Source: Deltaproteobacteria bacterium (GTDB lineage: Bacteria > UBA10199 > 2-02-FULL-50-16 > JAJFLM01). From it: 34,940 bases of DNA. How positions within the stretch are numbered: the first letter of the stretch is position 1; each line of letters starts with the position of its first letter. The stretch lies in contig JAJFLM010000335.1 in the NCBI GenBank assembly GCA_021772655.1, positions 1-34,940 of the forward strand, in the 5' to 3' direction. The notes below the pieces were generated by a model, which saw nothing but the letters and a program-made list of their open reading frames with translations, was not told the DNA's origin and ran no database searches. Position numbers and translations under genes: made by a program. Below are positions 17,005 to 24,622 of this stretch, piece by piece.

Positions 17005-17915
17005 AAACAAACCTCTAAGATTTGAGCTACTCTATGTTTAATAAGATGTTTAGATTTAACTTCTATATAAGCACGAGCCGCCATACTTTCTGCTAAATCT
17101 TTAGTAGTTCCAGAGAGACACCATTCTAATTGATTCCCTAATTCAGATTCATTATTATATCCTAAATAGTGTTCACCTTCTTTAAATAACTTATCCATTC
17201 CATCTCTGGAATCTCTATCTGTAATTAAAGGACGATTCATAAGCATTGATTCTATCACCCGTTGATTGGGACCATCATGTTTCTGTCCTTTATTAAATAA
17301 AACTGAGCAGGCCAACATTGCCTCCGCTGTTCTCGGCCACCTAGTTTTATATGATCTTCCAATTTCTCTAATATCATAGGGAAGTTTTCTTCGCTTGCAC
17401 ACTGCAATAGCACCGTCGGCTCTAGATAGTCCTCCTTTAGATCCGAAGAATCCAAGAGAGAATCTTGGAGGTTCTTCGGTGTGGTTGATATGGTCGAACC
17501 ACATGTCATCACTAGCGTTGGGACACCAATGAGCAGAAGGAAGATTAGAAAATAAATCACGCTTATCCCAGACAGCGAAGAAAACGTGATCATATTGTTT
17601 AGCCAATCTTCTATGCAAGCTGGGATATCCGTGGGTGTCGATGAACTTGACTGCTGAGGGGATTTCGATTCTCTTTTCGTTTTCTCCGTTCGCAAAATGC
17701 AATTTTCCTTTTTGGTTTCTACCACAATCTAAATCTATAAATAAATCATATTTTTTTTGATTTACTTCTTTAATATCTTTATAATCTTGGCCTTCACCTA
17801 TTGCAGTTACATTATGTTCTGCAAGCAATAGTTGACGGTGGAAGCAGGTAGCATAGGTAGGAACCGAAGCATCATCACTCCAATCTATTCTATAATTTAA
17901 AAGTATTTCAGCCAT
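17001..17915 (-). CDS. CgeB/GT4-like glycosyltransferase (304 aa)
   Basis: The C-terminal half carries the Glyco_trans_1_2 pattern: an LGFFGSKGG loop, EAMLACSVLFN, then NQRVIESMLMNRPLITDRD and a GEHYLGYNNESEL ending. This is the UDP-sugar-binding lobe of GT-B enzymes related to spore-coat CgeB. The N-terminal lobe (FIDLDCG, FIDTHGYP) is the acceptor side. The track's start at 18056 would read through a GC-rich hairpin element. The ATG at 17915 gives the natural family N-terminus (MAEILLNYRI), with GGAG about 11 bases upstream, so I shorten the gene by 47 codons. The target may be DNA, virion or surface glycan. The ORF at 17255-17725 is a shadow. Confidence 0.75.
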   Translation of the reverse strand: MAEILLNYRIDWSDDASVPTYATCFHRQLLLAEHNVTAIGEGQDYKDIKEVNQKKYDLFIDLDCGRNQKGKLHFANGENEKRIEIPSAVKFIDTHGYPSLHRRLAKQYDHVFFAVWDKRDLFSNLPSAHWCPNASDDMWFDHINHTEEPPRFSLGFFGSKGGLSRADGAIAVCKRRKLPYDIREIGRSYKTRWPRTAEAMLACSVLFNKGQKHDGPNQRVIESMLMNRPLITDRDSRDGMDKLFKEGEHYLGYNNESELGNQLEWCLSGTTKDLAESMAARAYIEVKSKHLIKHRVAQILEVCL

Positions 17916-17946
17916 TAAGTGTTGGTCTCCATGTAGTAGTGAAGGT

Positions 17947-18048
17947 TGCCGCCTGCGGGATTGGATACCCGCCGTTGTTCGCACCACCTGTTTCAACCTA
18001 TGCGACCAAGGCCAGATGGTCCCCCGGTGCGCCGGGGCCGAGGCGGCA
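17947..18048. ncRNA. GC-rich cloverleaf-like inverted-repeat element, possible structured RNA
   Basis: TGCCGCCT (17947-17954) and AGGCGGCA (18041-18048) are perfect 8-bp inverted repeats enclosing nested hairpins. These are GCGGG/CCCGC (17955-17972, 8-base loop), a weaker middle arm (GTTG/CAAC at 17974-17997 or CGCA/TGCG at 17980-18004), GACCA/TGGTC (18004-18021, 8-base loop) and CCCCGG/CCGGGG (18022-18037, 4-base loop). By hand count 69 of 102 bases are G or C. On the minus transcript it lies between the 72-aa gene stop and the glycosyltransferase start. Candidates are a leader RNA, a small RNA, or a MITE-like insertion with terminal inverted repeats. It is not a tRNA: neither strand has a TTCRA T-loop. 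No known RNA family is recognised. Confidence 0.5.
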
Positions 18049-18052
18049 TATT

Positions 18053-18271
18053 TCACTTGATACCTTTCAAAAGATTTTCACAGCGGTTCAGCAGATATGC
18101 TTCTTTTGCTGCGCGTTTTACGTCGTACTCAGCGTTGGGTTGGTCGTAGAAGCCAAGCATTTCGATCAGGAATCCGCGCAGCCGCTCGACCTCGGCGCGC
18201 AGGATGTCGCATTTACATTCGAAGCATTCACCGAAAGGATCTGGCTGATGTTTTGAGCAAATTCCGCTCAT
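18053..18271 (-). CDS. Small Cys-rich coiled-coil protein (72 aa) in GC-rich island
   Basis: The ATG overlaps the deformylase TGA (ATGA), the coupling used throughout this operon, supporting it as a real gene. The first 21 residues hold C-x2-H and C-x2-C-x-C, a likely zinc site. Residues 22-45 form an amphipathic helix (ILRAEVERLRGFLIEML) that could dimerise, and a basic helix follows. Codons are much richer in G and C (CTG, CGC, GAG, ATC) than in neighbouring genes, which suggests recent acquisition from a different background. Its stop is five bases from the structured element. I recognise no family; a DNA-binding or adaptor peptide is possible. Confidence 0.65.
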   Translation of the reverse strand: MSGICSKHQPDPFGECFECKCDILRAEVERLRGFLIEMLGFYDQPNAEYDVKRAAKEAYLLNRCENLLKGIK

Positions 18272-18873
18272 CGCGTGGCCTCCATTCTCTTCTTTATTTT
18301 CTTAACTTTTTTAATCACTATATCCCTTTTAAGTTTAGATAAATGATCAATAAACAGAACCCCATTAAGATGGTCAATCTCATGTTGTATTACAGCAGCT
18401 TCCAAATCATTAATATAAAATTCAATTTCTTTTTCATCTAGTCCGATACCTTTAACAGTACCTTCATAATGTCTAGATACTACAGCCATTCCTCCTGGTA
18501 AAGATAAACATCCTTCTTTTGAATCTACTTTAATCTTACCAAAAGGTTCGAAGCTTGGATTTATAATGATAAGAGGGTCATTGCCGCTAACGTTAGTTAA
18601 AATAACCCTCTCTCCCCACCCAACCTGAGTAGAAGCTAGGCCAATCCCTCCCATTGCTTTAAGAGTATCTATCATTATATTAGAAATATGAATAGTAGAA
18701 TCTGTAATATTTTCTACTAAGACAGCTTCTTGTTTTAATTTTTTATTAGGAAAAGTAAGTACTTCTAAGATAGTATTAGGGGATGGTAAAGGTAATTCAC
18801 TTTTTCCAAATTCTCTCTTACTTTGCTGTTCGCTCTCAATTCCTCTCTTATTTCTGAACGAGGTCTCATCCAT
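18268..18873 (-). CDS. def: Peptide deformylase
   Basis: All three catalytic motifs are intact: GIGLASTQ (Gln83), EGCLS (Cys122, metal ligand) and QHEIDH (His164, Glu165, His168). The enzyme removes formyl groups from the N-termini of nascent proteins at the ribosome. Phage copies are known, notably in marine phages, and are thought to keep newly made phage or photosystem proteins processed. The ATG at 18873 has GAAGGTGGA just upstream, but the 33 residues before the conserved ILEVLTFP core lie wholly inside the upstream glycosyltransferase frame (109-base overlap). The true start may therefore be later and non-canonical, or the extension may be real. The enzyme call is firm; the start is not. 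Confidence 0.92.
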   Translation of the reverse strand: MDETSFRNKRGIESEQQSKREFGKSELPLPSPNTILEVLTFPNKKLKQEAVLVENITDSTIHISNIMIDTLKAMGGIGLASTQVGWGERVILTNVSGNDPLIIINPSFEPFGKIKVDSKEGCLSLPGGMAVVSRHYEGTVKGIGLDEKEIEFYINDLEAAVIQHEIDHLNGVLFIDHLSKLKRDIVIKKVKKIKKRMEATR

Positions 18874-19511
18874 CTTCCACCTTCCTCATCTCCAATTTGT
18901 ATAAATTTATCTCTTGCCTCTTTAATGTCTATCCATTTAAGAGGGTGAGGTATTAATCCTGCTTTTGCAACTCTTTCTGACCACTCTCCGTGGGCGTATC
19001 CAACGCCGTGGAAATTGGGATGAAACCCACCCACATTATTAAGTACGAGCCTAGTAATAAAAGTAAGGTCGCCGCGAGGCGAAGACCCAAATACAGCAGT
19101 AGCCCCGATATTATCAGTAAGCCAAGAGCTAAAACTGGGGTGACTATCGGGTATTTCTTTATCTTGGACTCTACAAAAATGATGAATGCCGGTCTGTCTA
19201 GAAACTTTTTCATATATTTCAAACCACCCTGGTTCTAAGGGTTTAAGATCATCTTCTATTATGGAAATAAAGTGGCAGTCTTGGAGTGCCCAGAGGGCTC
19301 TGTTTTTATTGTACCCGACGCCTTTGTTAGGTCCTTGTACCAATATGGCAGGCGAATTTCTAGGTAGAACACTTCTGATTTCCCCTTCTGATCCATCATC
19401 ACATATGACGATCCTCGCATCGGACGGAGCCGTATCCATAACTGCTTGAACAACTTCTCCCAGTTTCTCCAATCTATTGTAGTGGACCAAAGCAATACCA
19501 CGTTTTATCAT
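18765..19511 (-). CDS. Glycosyltransferase family 2 (248 aa)
   Basis: A GT-A fold is shown by an N-terminal strand (GIALVHYNR), RIVICDDGS near residue 40, GPNKGVGYNKNRAL near 65 and the DxD-type site IIEDDLKPL near 90. A family-typical GGFHPNFHG and a GEWSERV segment, where the catalytic base usually lies, follow at about 165-185. The track begins at a TTG five codons earlier. I choose ATG 19511, which has GGAGGAGGG upstream and overlaps the HNH gene's TGA (ATGA). Soluble, no membrane helix. The ORFs at 18953-19222 and 19259-19501 are shadows. Confidence 0.85.
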   Translation of the reverse strand: MIKRGIALVHYNRLEKLGEVVQAVMDTAPSDARIVICDDGSEGEIRSVLPRNSPAILVQGPNKGVGYNKNRALWALQDCHFISIIEDDLKPLEPGWFEIYEKVSRQTGIHHFCRVQDKEIPDSHPSFSSWLTDNIGATAVFGSSPRGDLTFITRLVLNNVGGFHPNFHGVGYAHGEWSERVAKAGLIPHPLKWIDIKEARDKFIQIGDEEGGRWMRPRSEIREELRANSKVRENLEKVNYLYHPLILS

Positions 19512-20062
19512 CCTACCCTCCTCCAAGTTTTTCCACGAGCAATATCTTTTACTATAAAATAACTTATCCCAAGTGTAGAGGAGATTTCTTTTTGGGTTAG
19601 ATTACTATCTTTAAGGAATTTTTTTATTTCCTTAGCTTGCTCTTCGTTTATTTTACTATTCCCATGATTGTTTCCGAAAACTACATCATCACATTCAACA
19701 GATTTATATGTATGTTCTTTTTTAGTTAAAGCTATTAAATTTGTATAATGATTGTTTGTAGGATTATTATCTTTATGATCTACTTCGTATTCATTTGGGA
19801 AATCTCCGTTAAATACTTTACACACCAATCTATGTATTAATATATAATGAAATTTTCCTTTTTTATCTACTAATCGTACCCTATGATACTGCTTATGAGT
19901 ACCAATCTCATTAGGTTTTAGTATATGTTTTTTATACTTGTATCTAATTTTATCTTCTGGTTTCTTAGGATTAGATCTTATTCTAATTCTTTCATGTGCT
20001 ACCACTTCTCCATGCTCAGATATAGAATATATACCCTCAAATCCTGGGATTGGTTTTACCAT
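19508..20062 (-). CDS. NUMOD4/HNH homing endonuclease (184 aa)
   Basis: It begins with the NUMOD4 DNA-binding signature (PIPGFEGIYSISEHGEV, residues 4-20). An HNH nuclease core follows around residues 76-113 (IHRLVCKVF, VDHKDNNPTNNHYTNLIAL). The C-terminal segment at about 138-180 (SKINEEQAKEI through TQKEISSTLGIS) is a helix-turn-helix. This set is typical of free-standing mobile endonucleases of phages, which cut an allele lacking the insertion and spread by repair. It is inserted between two glycosyltransferase genes with one-to-four-base overlaps on both sides, so it is transcribed with them. No intron boundary was found in the flanks. Confidence 0.9.
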   Translation of the reverse strand: MVKPIPGFEGIYSISEHGEVVAHERIRIRSNPKKPEDKIRYKYKKHILKPNEIGTHKQYHRVRLVDKKGKFHYILIHRLVCKVFNGDFPNEYEVDHKDNNPTNNHYTNLIALTKKEHTYKSVECDDVVFGNNHGNSKINEEQAKEIKKFLKDSNLTQKEISSTLGISYFIVKDIARGKTWRRVG

Positions 20063-23000
20063 TAAAACAACCCCTGAATTACTTTATTTACATTACTAAT
20101 ATAATCTCGGGGATTTCCCATTTCTTGTGCTGTTTTAAACCCTTCTTCTGCGATGGACTGTAGCAAAGCCGGGTCATCAATCAACTCCTGCAAAGCTTCC
20201 TCTATTGCATTAGAGTCTCCTTTAGGTACTATGATACAATTTTCTTTGTGTCTAGCAAATTCTGCCTCTGTGTCTGTCATAATAACAGCACAACTAGCAG
20301 ACATAGCTTCAAGAGCCATACGTCCTAAACCTTCAGATAAAGAAGCAGTAACCCAAATGTTTGTTTGTCTCATAGCATCTACCATTTGTTTTCTATTTAA
20401 ACTTTGAAGATACTGAATAGTAGGAGGACACTTCTCTGCAAATTGAGGCCACTCTCCTATCCCTGCTATGTGTATTTTATTTTCTTTATTTCTTTCTTTA
20501 ACATTTTGAAGAGCATCTAACGCATGATTAGTACCTTTAAGAGGATGTTGATGAATTAAAGTCCCCACTGTAATAACAGGAGATTTGGGTTTATTTTTAA
20601 AATCACAAGCAAACTCTGGATGCCCATAATGATACCAACCTACTCTAGTTGCTTCTCTACTAGGATGTGTCCATCCTTCCATCGGTTTCTCACAAGCTTC
20701 CTTCAACCATTCACTACTTGTTATGATAGCATCCCACGGCATCTTTAGACTATCGTCTTCTAACTTCTGAAATCTGGGGTTGTGAGACAGCTTCAGAAGA
20801 ATTTTCTTGCTAGCTTGAGGTTGAGAGACGAAATGAGAATTCTTATCTCCGTCTGAATTGGTTATAAGAACATCACAAGGATTAACCTGATTCCAATTCA
20901 ACCGTATAGGAATATTAGCGAGATCAACAAGCTCTGGGTTAAGGTCAGGATAAACAACATAGAGATCCACATCATGTCCATCTTCCTTGAGTGAGTTCGC
21001 GAGATTAAGAATAGTAGTAGGACCGCCGTGCTTACGTAAATGAGGTGTGACAACAGAGATTTTTCTCTTAGGGTTATAGAGATCTAATCCTTTTTCTAAA
21101 GTATCGATAAATTGTCTAACTGATTCCTCTCTGTTAGGTACAACGAAATTTGTTTTGTTCTTTAAAAATTCATCCCCTACTAATAATGAGTAACATTTAT
21201 TAGCTACAATATTTTCTGGTGTATTTTTAGGAAAAATAAAAGCGTTCTTACCATCAACAGCATATTCATTTACTCCTAAATTATTCCAACAGACAGGAGT
21301 TACTCCACTTGCTATAGCTTCTAGTACGGGTAGTCCGTATGAATGAATATATGAAGGATCTAAAAATACATCTACTTCTTTACCTAAAATATTTGCCATT
21401 TGAGATTGAGAGATTCTACCTAAGCAAGTAATTTCAGGGTGTCCTTTTACTGAGATAGCTCCGTATGCTAAAATTCTTATATCTATTTTATTGCGTCTTG
21501 CTATTCTAGAAACAAAGTTAGCAACTTTAACTCCACGATCTGTACCTCTATAAGGATATCTATCGTCGAGAGCTATTAATAGAGTAGGACGATCATCACC
21601 AGTTTTTCTATTTCTCGGATAAAATAAATTAGTATCTACTCCAGGTCCTATAGATCCAATGGTTTTATATCCAAGCTTCTGGATATAAGTTTGCAACCAA
21701 TTAGAAGCAGTAATAATATTATCTACCATGCCATATGATTTTTCAAAAGCTTTTTTAGTTTCTTCATTAGCAGCGATCATAGGGTCAGCACTTTGAGAAA
21801 ATAAAACAGATTTTAAATTGGGAAAGTTTTGACAGACAGCATGTACAATAGGAATTAGTTCATTAGTTGCCGCAACAACGTGTCCTTTTTCAAATACTTC
21901 TTCTCCGAATCCTTTTAAAGCATCTGCAACATTATTAAATATAACGGGAGCTGATCTTAATTCTCCAAGAACATTGGGAGTTTCTTGGGGATTTCGTTTA
22001 ACTAAGACTAATTTTGCATCAACATTATTTTCATTTAAAGTATTAATAATATCTGCTATATATTTCATTCCTCCACAAAAAGAAGCACTATGTACAATAA
22101 AAGCAATGTTATATTTATTTTCTTTATTATTTAAAACATCACGAGACATTTTCACTCTAACTGGATTCATGGAAGCATCGAGATCAAAGTTCCGTCTCCA
22201 ATCACCATAAAAAGGCCATATAGTTTTAAACCTACTATTACCTTTTTTTCGTTTTGCAAAATGTTCACCGTCTCCAAATGAACTAAAAGAAGTTCCTCTC
22301 TCGTGAAAAATATAAGTATCATCTGCTAAAACACTTCTCCATCGAAGGTATTCTCCTTCTGCTAGATAAGTGATCGTTCGCATCCAGAAATCTGTTTCCT
22401 CTCCGTAGGAACCATAACCCTCATCGAATAAACCAATGTCATCTATCAAGGATCTAGGTATAAGAAAACAAAAACCAGTAGGCATAATCTCTGGGTACCT
22501 ATGAGAAGACGTAGCCTCTAGTCCTTTATTCATAGCACGATAGGAGTACCCTGCCTGCATAGGTACAGCGATTTCGGCAGTGTTATTAGTAACTGGGTTT
22601 ACTATTTTATTACGAGGATTGGATTCCAAAGCAAGTAACATTTTAGTAATCCAATTGTCTGTTACTATCACATCTGAATTGAGTATACAAATATAAGGAT
22701 TATTAGTAGCAAGAATACCACGATTTACAGTTGCCGCGAATCCTCTGTTCTTTTTATTATATAAAACTTGATGATCTGTTTCTTTTTCAAATCTTTCAAG
22801 CCATGTAGTAGTACCAGCATCAGAACAGTCATCAACTAAAGTAAGTTTAAAAGGCCAATTAGTTCTACGAAGAACAGAATCTATACAAGGTTTAAGAACT
22901 TGAAGATGTCCGTACACAGGAATAATAATATCAATAGCTCCAAAACCTTTACTAGCTAAATTAGTAAAACCTTTAAGCATATTAGTATTAGAAGAAGCGA

Positions 23001-23178
23001 GCCGCTGTGCTCCTAATAAAGTTTCTCTAAGGAAAAAGTTTAGATGATCTTGTGCTGATTGTATAAAGTCTGAATTATTTCCCTCTAAAGATAAAAGAGA
23101 CTCATCAAACTTTTTTACTTCTTCTGGAGAAGGTGGTTCCCATATAGGTAAACCTTTTTCTTGGTCTTTAAATGGCAT
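20062..23178 (-). CDS. Three-module glycosyltransferase, GT2-GT4-GT4 (1038 aa)
   Basis: Residues about 80-310 are a GT2 domain: IDIIIPVYG, LTLVDDCSD, NRGFAATVNRG and the metal site ILNSDV. About 355-690 is a GT-B domain (start YNIAFIVHSA with GG near its first loop; ends PSYIHSYGLPVLEAIASG, the E-x7-E donor site). About 710-1035 is a second GT-B domain (VVTPHLRKHGGPTTI; ASLSEGLGRMALEAMSAS). All three look catalytically intact by motif. Such fusions build several linkages of one glycan in sequence. No membrane anchor is present, so it acts in the cytoplasm. It is the largest gene of the island and is followed directly by the HNH gene. Donor and acceptor cannot be deduced. Confidence 0.85.
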   Translation of the reverse strand: MPFKDQEKGLPIWEPPSPEEVKKFDESLLSLEGNNSDFIQSAQDHLNFFLRETLLGAQRLASSNTNMLKGFTNLASKGFGAIDIIIPVYGHLQVLKPCIDSVLRRTNWPFKLTLVDDCSDAGTTTWLERFEKETDHQVLYNKKNRGFAATVNRGILATNNPYICILNSDVIVTDNWITKMLLALESNPRNKIVNPVTNNTAEIAVPMQAGYSYRAMNKGLEATSSHRYPEIMPTGFCFLIPRSLIDDIGLFDEGYGSYGEETDFWMRTITYLAEGEYLRWRSVLADDTYIFHERGTSFSSFGDGEHFAKRKKGNSRFKTIWPFYGDWRRNFDLDASMNPVRVKMSRDVLNNKENKYNIAFIVHSASFCGGMKYIADIINTLNENNVDAKLVLVKRNPQETPNVLGELRSAPVIFNNVADALKGFGEEVFEKGHVVAATNELIPIVHAVCQNFPNLKSVLFSQSADPMIAANEETKKAFEKSYGMVDNIITASNWLQTYIQKLGYKTIGSIGPGVDTNLFYPRNRKTGDDRPTLLIALDDRYPYRGTDRGVKVANFVSRIARRNKIDIRILAYGAISVKGHPEITCLGRISQSQMANILGKEVDVFLDPSYIHSYGLPVLEAIASGVTPVCWNNLGVNEYAVDGKNAFIFPKNTPENIVANKCYSLLVGDEFLKNKTNFVVPNREESVRQFIDTLEKGLDLYNPKRKISVVTPHLRKHGGPTTILNLANSLKEDGHDVDLYVVYPDLNPELVDLANIPIRLNWNQVNPCDVLITNSDGDKNSHFVSQPQASKKILLKLSHNPRFQKLEDDSLKMPWDAIITSSEWLKEACEKPMEGWTHPSREATRVGWYHYGHPEFACDFKNKPKSPVITVGTLIHQHPLKGTNHALDALQNVKERNKENKIHIAGIGEWPQFAEKCPPTIQYLQSLNRKQMVDAMRQTNIWVTASLSEGLGRMALEAMSASCAVIMTDTEAEFARHKENCIIVPKGDSNAIEEALQELIDDPALLQSIAEEGFKTAQEMGNPRDYISNVNKVIQGLF

Positions 23179-23734
23179 CTAATTTAGTCTTCATTAGTTC
23201 TGAAATAAAAATATCTACCGAAGCTCTTAATCCTTCAAGATCTCCAGGCACCGCATCAAAAACAATATCCCAATCTTTATAATCATCGAGAGCAGTTTCA
23301 CTAGCATGAGAATCTGTGTTCACTTGTCCTATTTTAACTACATTAGCTACGATTCCACCTAAAGATTTAATAGCTTCAAGTTCATTAGGAAATCTGCAAT
23401 CGGATACAACAATATTATATCCTTCATTATTAAGTTTGGTAAGGTTCTTCATTCCAATATGAACCCAGAAATCTTCCCGGATTAACTTACGGAACATATC
23501 CGTACCTACAATTTGGAGGATTGTACGAGGAGACATACCCCATTCTTCAATAACCTTCTCTTTAATTTCCTCTGGTCCATACATTTGCTCGTCGGTAAGT
23601 CCGAAGATTAGCTTGCCTATTACTTCTTTAATAGGAGTAGCCCAACTGTACTCAACGAATCCATATTCTTCTACTAGATGAAGAGCAGTAATACTTTTCC
23701 CTGCTCTCTTCTTACCTGCTAATCCAAAAATCAT
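23168..23734 (-). CDS. Deoxynucleoside monophosphate kinase (188 aa)
   Basis: A P-loop lies at residues 4-14 (GLAGKKRAGKS), followed by a LID-like region, DMFRKLIREDFWV at about 80-92 and VSDCRFPNELEAI at about 110-122. These stretches are characteristic of T4 gp1-like phage dNMP kinases. The enzyme phosphorylates dNMPs, feeding the dNTP pool together with the ThyX and ribonucleotide reductase encoded just upstream. The ATG follows the Acb2-like gene's stop by one base, and the end overlaps the large glycosyltransferase by 11 bases. Confidence 0.85.
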   Translation of the reverse strand: MIFGLAGKKRAGKSITALHLVEEYGFVEYSWATPIKEVIGKLIFGLTDEQMYGPEEIKEKVIEEWGMSPRTILQIVGTDMFRKLIREDFWVHIGMKNLTKLNNEGYNIVVSDCRFPNELEAIKSLGGIVANVVKIGQVNTDSHASETALDDYKDWDIVFDAVPGDLEGLRASVDIFISELMKTKLDAI

Positions 23735-23735
23735 T

Positions 23736-23948
23736 TCAATCCTCGTTACAAGCTACAGTTAAATTAGCAGACATAACCGCTTCACGAATTTTTCTAACGG
23801 CTACTGTTTGATCTGGACAAGAAGGAGTATTCTCCACTACAATTTCAGCAAATTGTTTAGCTGCTTCTCTAATAATATTATAGCGTTCTACTTGTCCTGG
23901 CGTAGGTGCGTGATATTGAAACCAATTATCTAAATCTTTTTGAGTCAT
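23736..23948 (-). CDS. acb2: Acb2/Tad1-type hairpin protein, predicted anti-CBASS sponge (70 aa)
   Basis: The short all-helical protein matches my recollection of the Acb2 family (formerly DUF7681). The N-terminus has WFQYHAPTPGQVERY, then IREAAKQFAEIV, a Pro/Ser/Asp turn, and VRKIREAVMSANLTVA at the end. Acb2 proteins assemble into hexamers that sequester cyclic di- and trinucleotides such as cGAMP, so CBASS effectors are not triggered. The FxYHxP tyrosine and the C-terminal AVMxAN helix, which are hallmarks of the family, are kept. ATGA coupling to thyX places it in the nucleotide-metabolism operon, a common place for this gene. Recognition is by remembered pattern, without a search; the symbol is provisional. 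Confidence 0.8.
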   Translation of the reverse strand: MTQKDLDNWFQYHAPTPGQVERYNIIREAAKQFAEIVVENTPSCPDQTVAVRKIREAVMSANLTVACNED

Positions 23949-24622
23949 GGTGCGACCCTCCCGTGTTTAATAAATGCTGCATGAGTTAAAGGCAACACAG
24001 CTTTAAAATATTCTTCCATCTTTTTAGCATATTGCTGAATCTCGAACATAGCATTAGGAGCATTCCTTAGACTAAGGAAATTCATCAAAGCTCTTGCATT
24101 AACTTTAAATCTAAATTCAGTAAACATTCCTTGACATAATACATTACGAGCAAGTTCTTTAGCCATCCCTTCAGTTAATAACTCTTCATACGTTTCATAG
24201 GAAAATTCATAAGCTGAAACCATTTTATCTATTAAGCGATTAGCTTTATCTAAATCTTCCATAGGTTCATAATGATAGTTACCCGGCTTACCTGTTTGAA
24301 TTCTAACAGCTGAAATTTCTGGTATATAATTATCATTCTGTTGTTTTACATATCTACCGCTAACTTCATTGTAACTTGCGATCCTATGTCTGAACCATTC
24401 GCGAGCAACAGTAAGAGGACAACGTACTTGGAACATAAATTCCACCATTTCAAATGGAGTACCATGTCTATTCCTAAGTAAAAAATCAATTAATTCTGCA
24501 TCTCCTTTCTTTATAACTTCATGTTTTTTAGAAAAACTTATTCTTGCAGAGTTAACAACATCAAGATCATCACCCATCTTATCTAAAAACTGTACCCAAC
24601 CACCTGGGATTACATTACTCAT
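23945..24622 (-). CDS. thyX: Flavin-dependent thymidylate synthase ThyX (225 aa)
   Basis: The ThyX motif RHRxxSxNExSxRY is complete (RHRIASYNEVSGRY, residues 78-91). It is followed by helical segments and a FKVNARALMNFLSLR block typical of the C-terminal part of the family. The enzyme uses FAD and methylene-tetrahydrofolate to make dTMP from dUMP. The track starts at a TTG three codons earlier. ATG 24622 overlaps the ribonucleotide reductase TGA (ATGA) and gives the natural length, so I use it. With RNR and dNMP kinase it forms a dNTP supply cluster. Confidence 0.95.
   Translation of the reverse strand: MSNVIPGGWVQFLDKMGDDLDVVNSARISFSKKHEVIKKGDAELIDFLLRNRHGTPFEMVEFMFQVRCPLTVAREWFRHRIASYNEVSGRYVKQQNDNYIPEISAVRIQTGKPGNYHYEPMEDLDKANRLIDKMVSAYEFSYETYEELLTEGMAKELARNVLCQGMFTEFRFKVNARALMNFLSLRNAPNAMFEIQQYAKKMEEYFKAVLPLTHAAFIKHGRVAP

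Noticed and set aside
17947-18048. tRNA or tRNA-like gene, because of the 7-8 bp closing stem and arms
   Set aside because: Neither strand has a TTCRA T-loop, a 7-base anticodon loop on a 5-bp stem in the right place, or normal spacer bases after the acceptor stem. The arms are directly abutting.
17916-18056. N-terminal 47-residue extension of the CgeB-like glycosyltransferase given in the ORF track
   Set aside because: It translates the hairpin element, has a composition unlike the enzyme, and a good ATG with a GGAG site stands at the natural family start.
17921-18290. Hammerhead or group I intron ribozyme in the GC-rich block
   Set aside because: No CTGATGA...GAAA hammerhead core was found, no P7-like pairing was recognised, and the HNH gene is more than 1 kb away with no split reading frame next to it.
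17939-18342. Plus-strand ORFs of 105, 67 and 81 aa
   Set aside because: They are antisense to the deformylase end, the 72-aa gene and the hairpin element, and are long only because of the high GC content; no ribosome binding site.
18953-19501. Minus-strand 89-aa (membrane-like) and 80-aa ORFs, and plus-strand 82/87-aa ORFs
   Set aside because: They are alternate-frame shadows within the GT2 gene, which carries all family motifs in its own frame.
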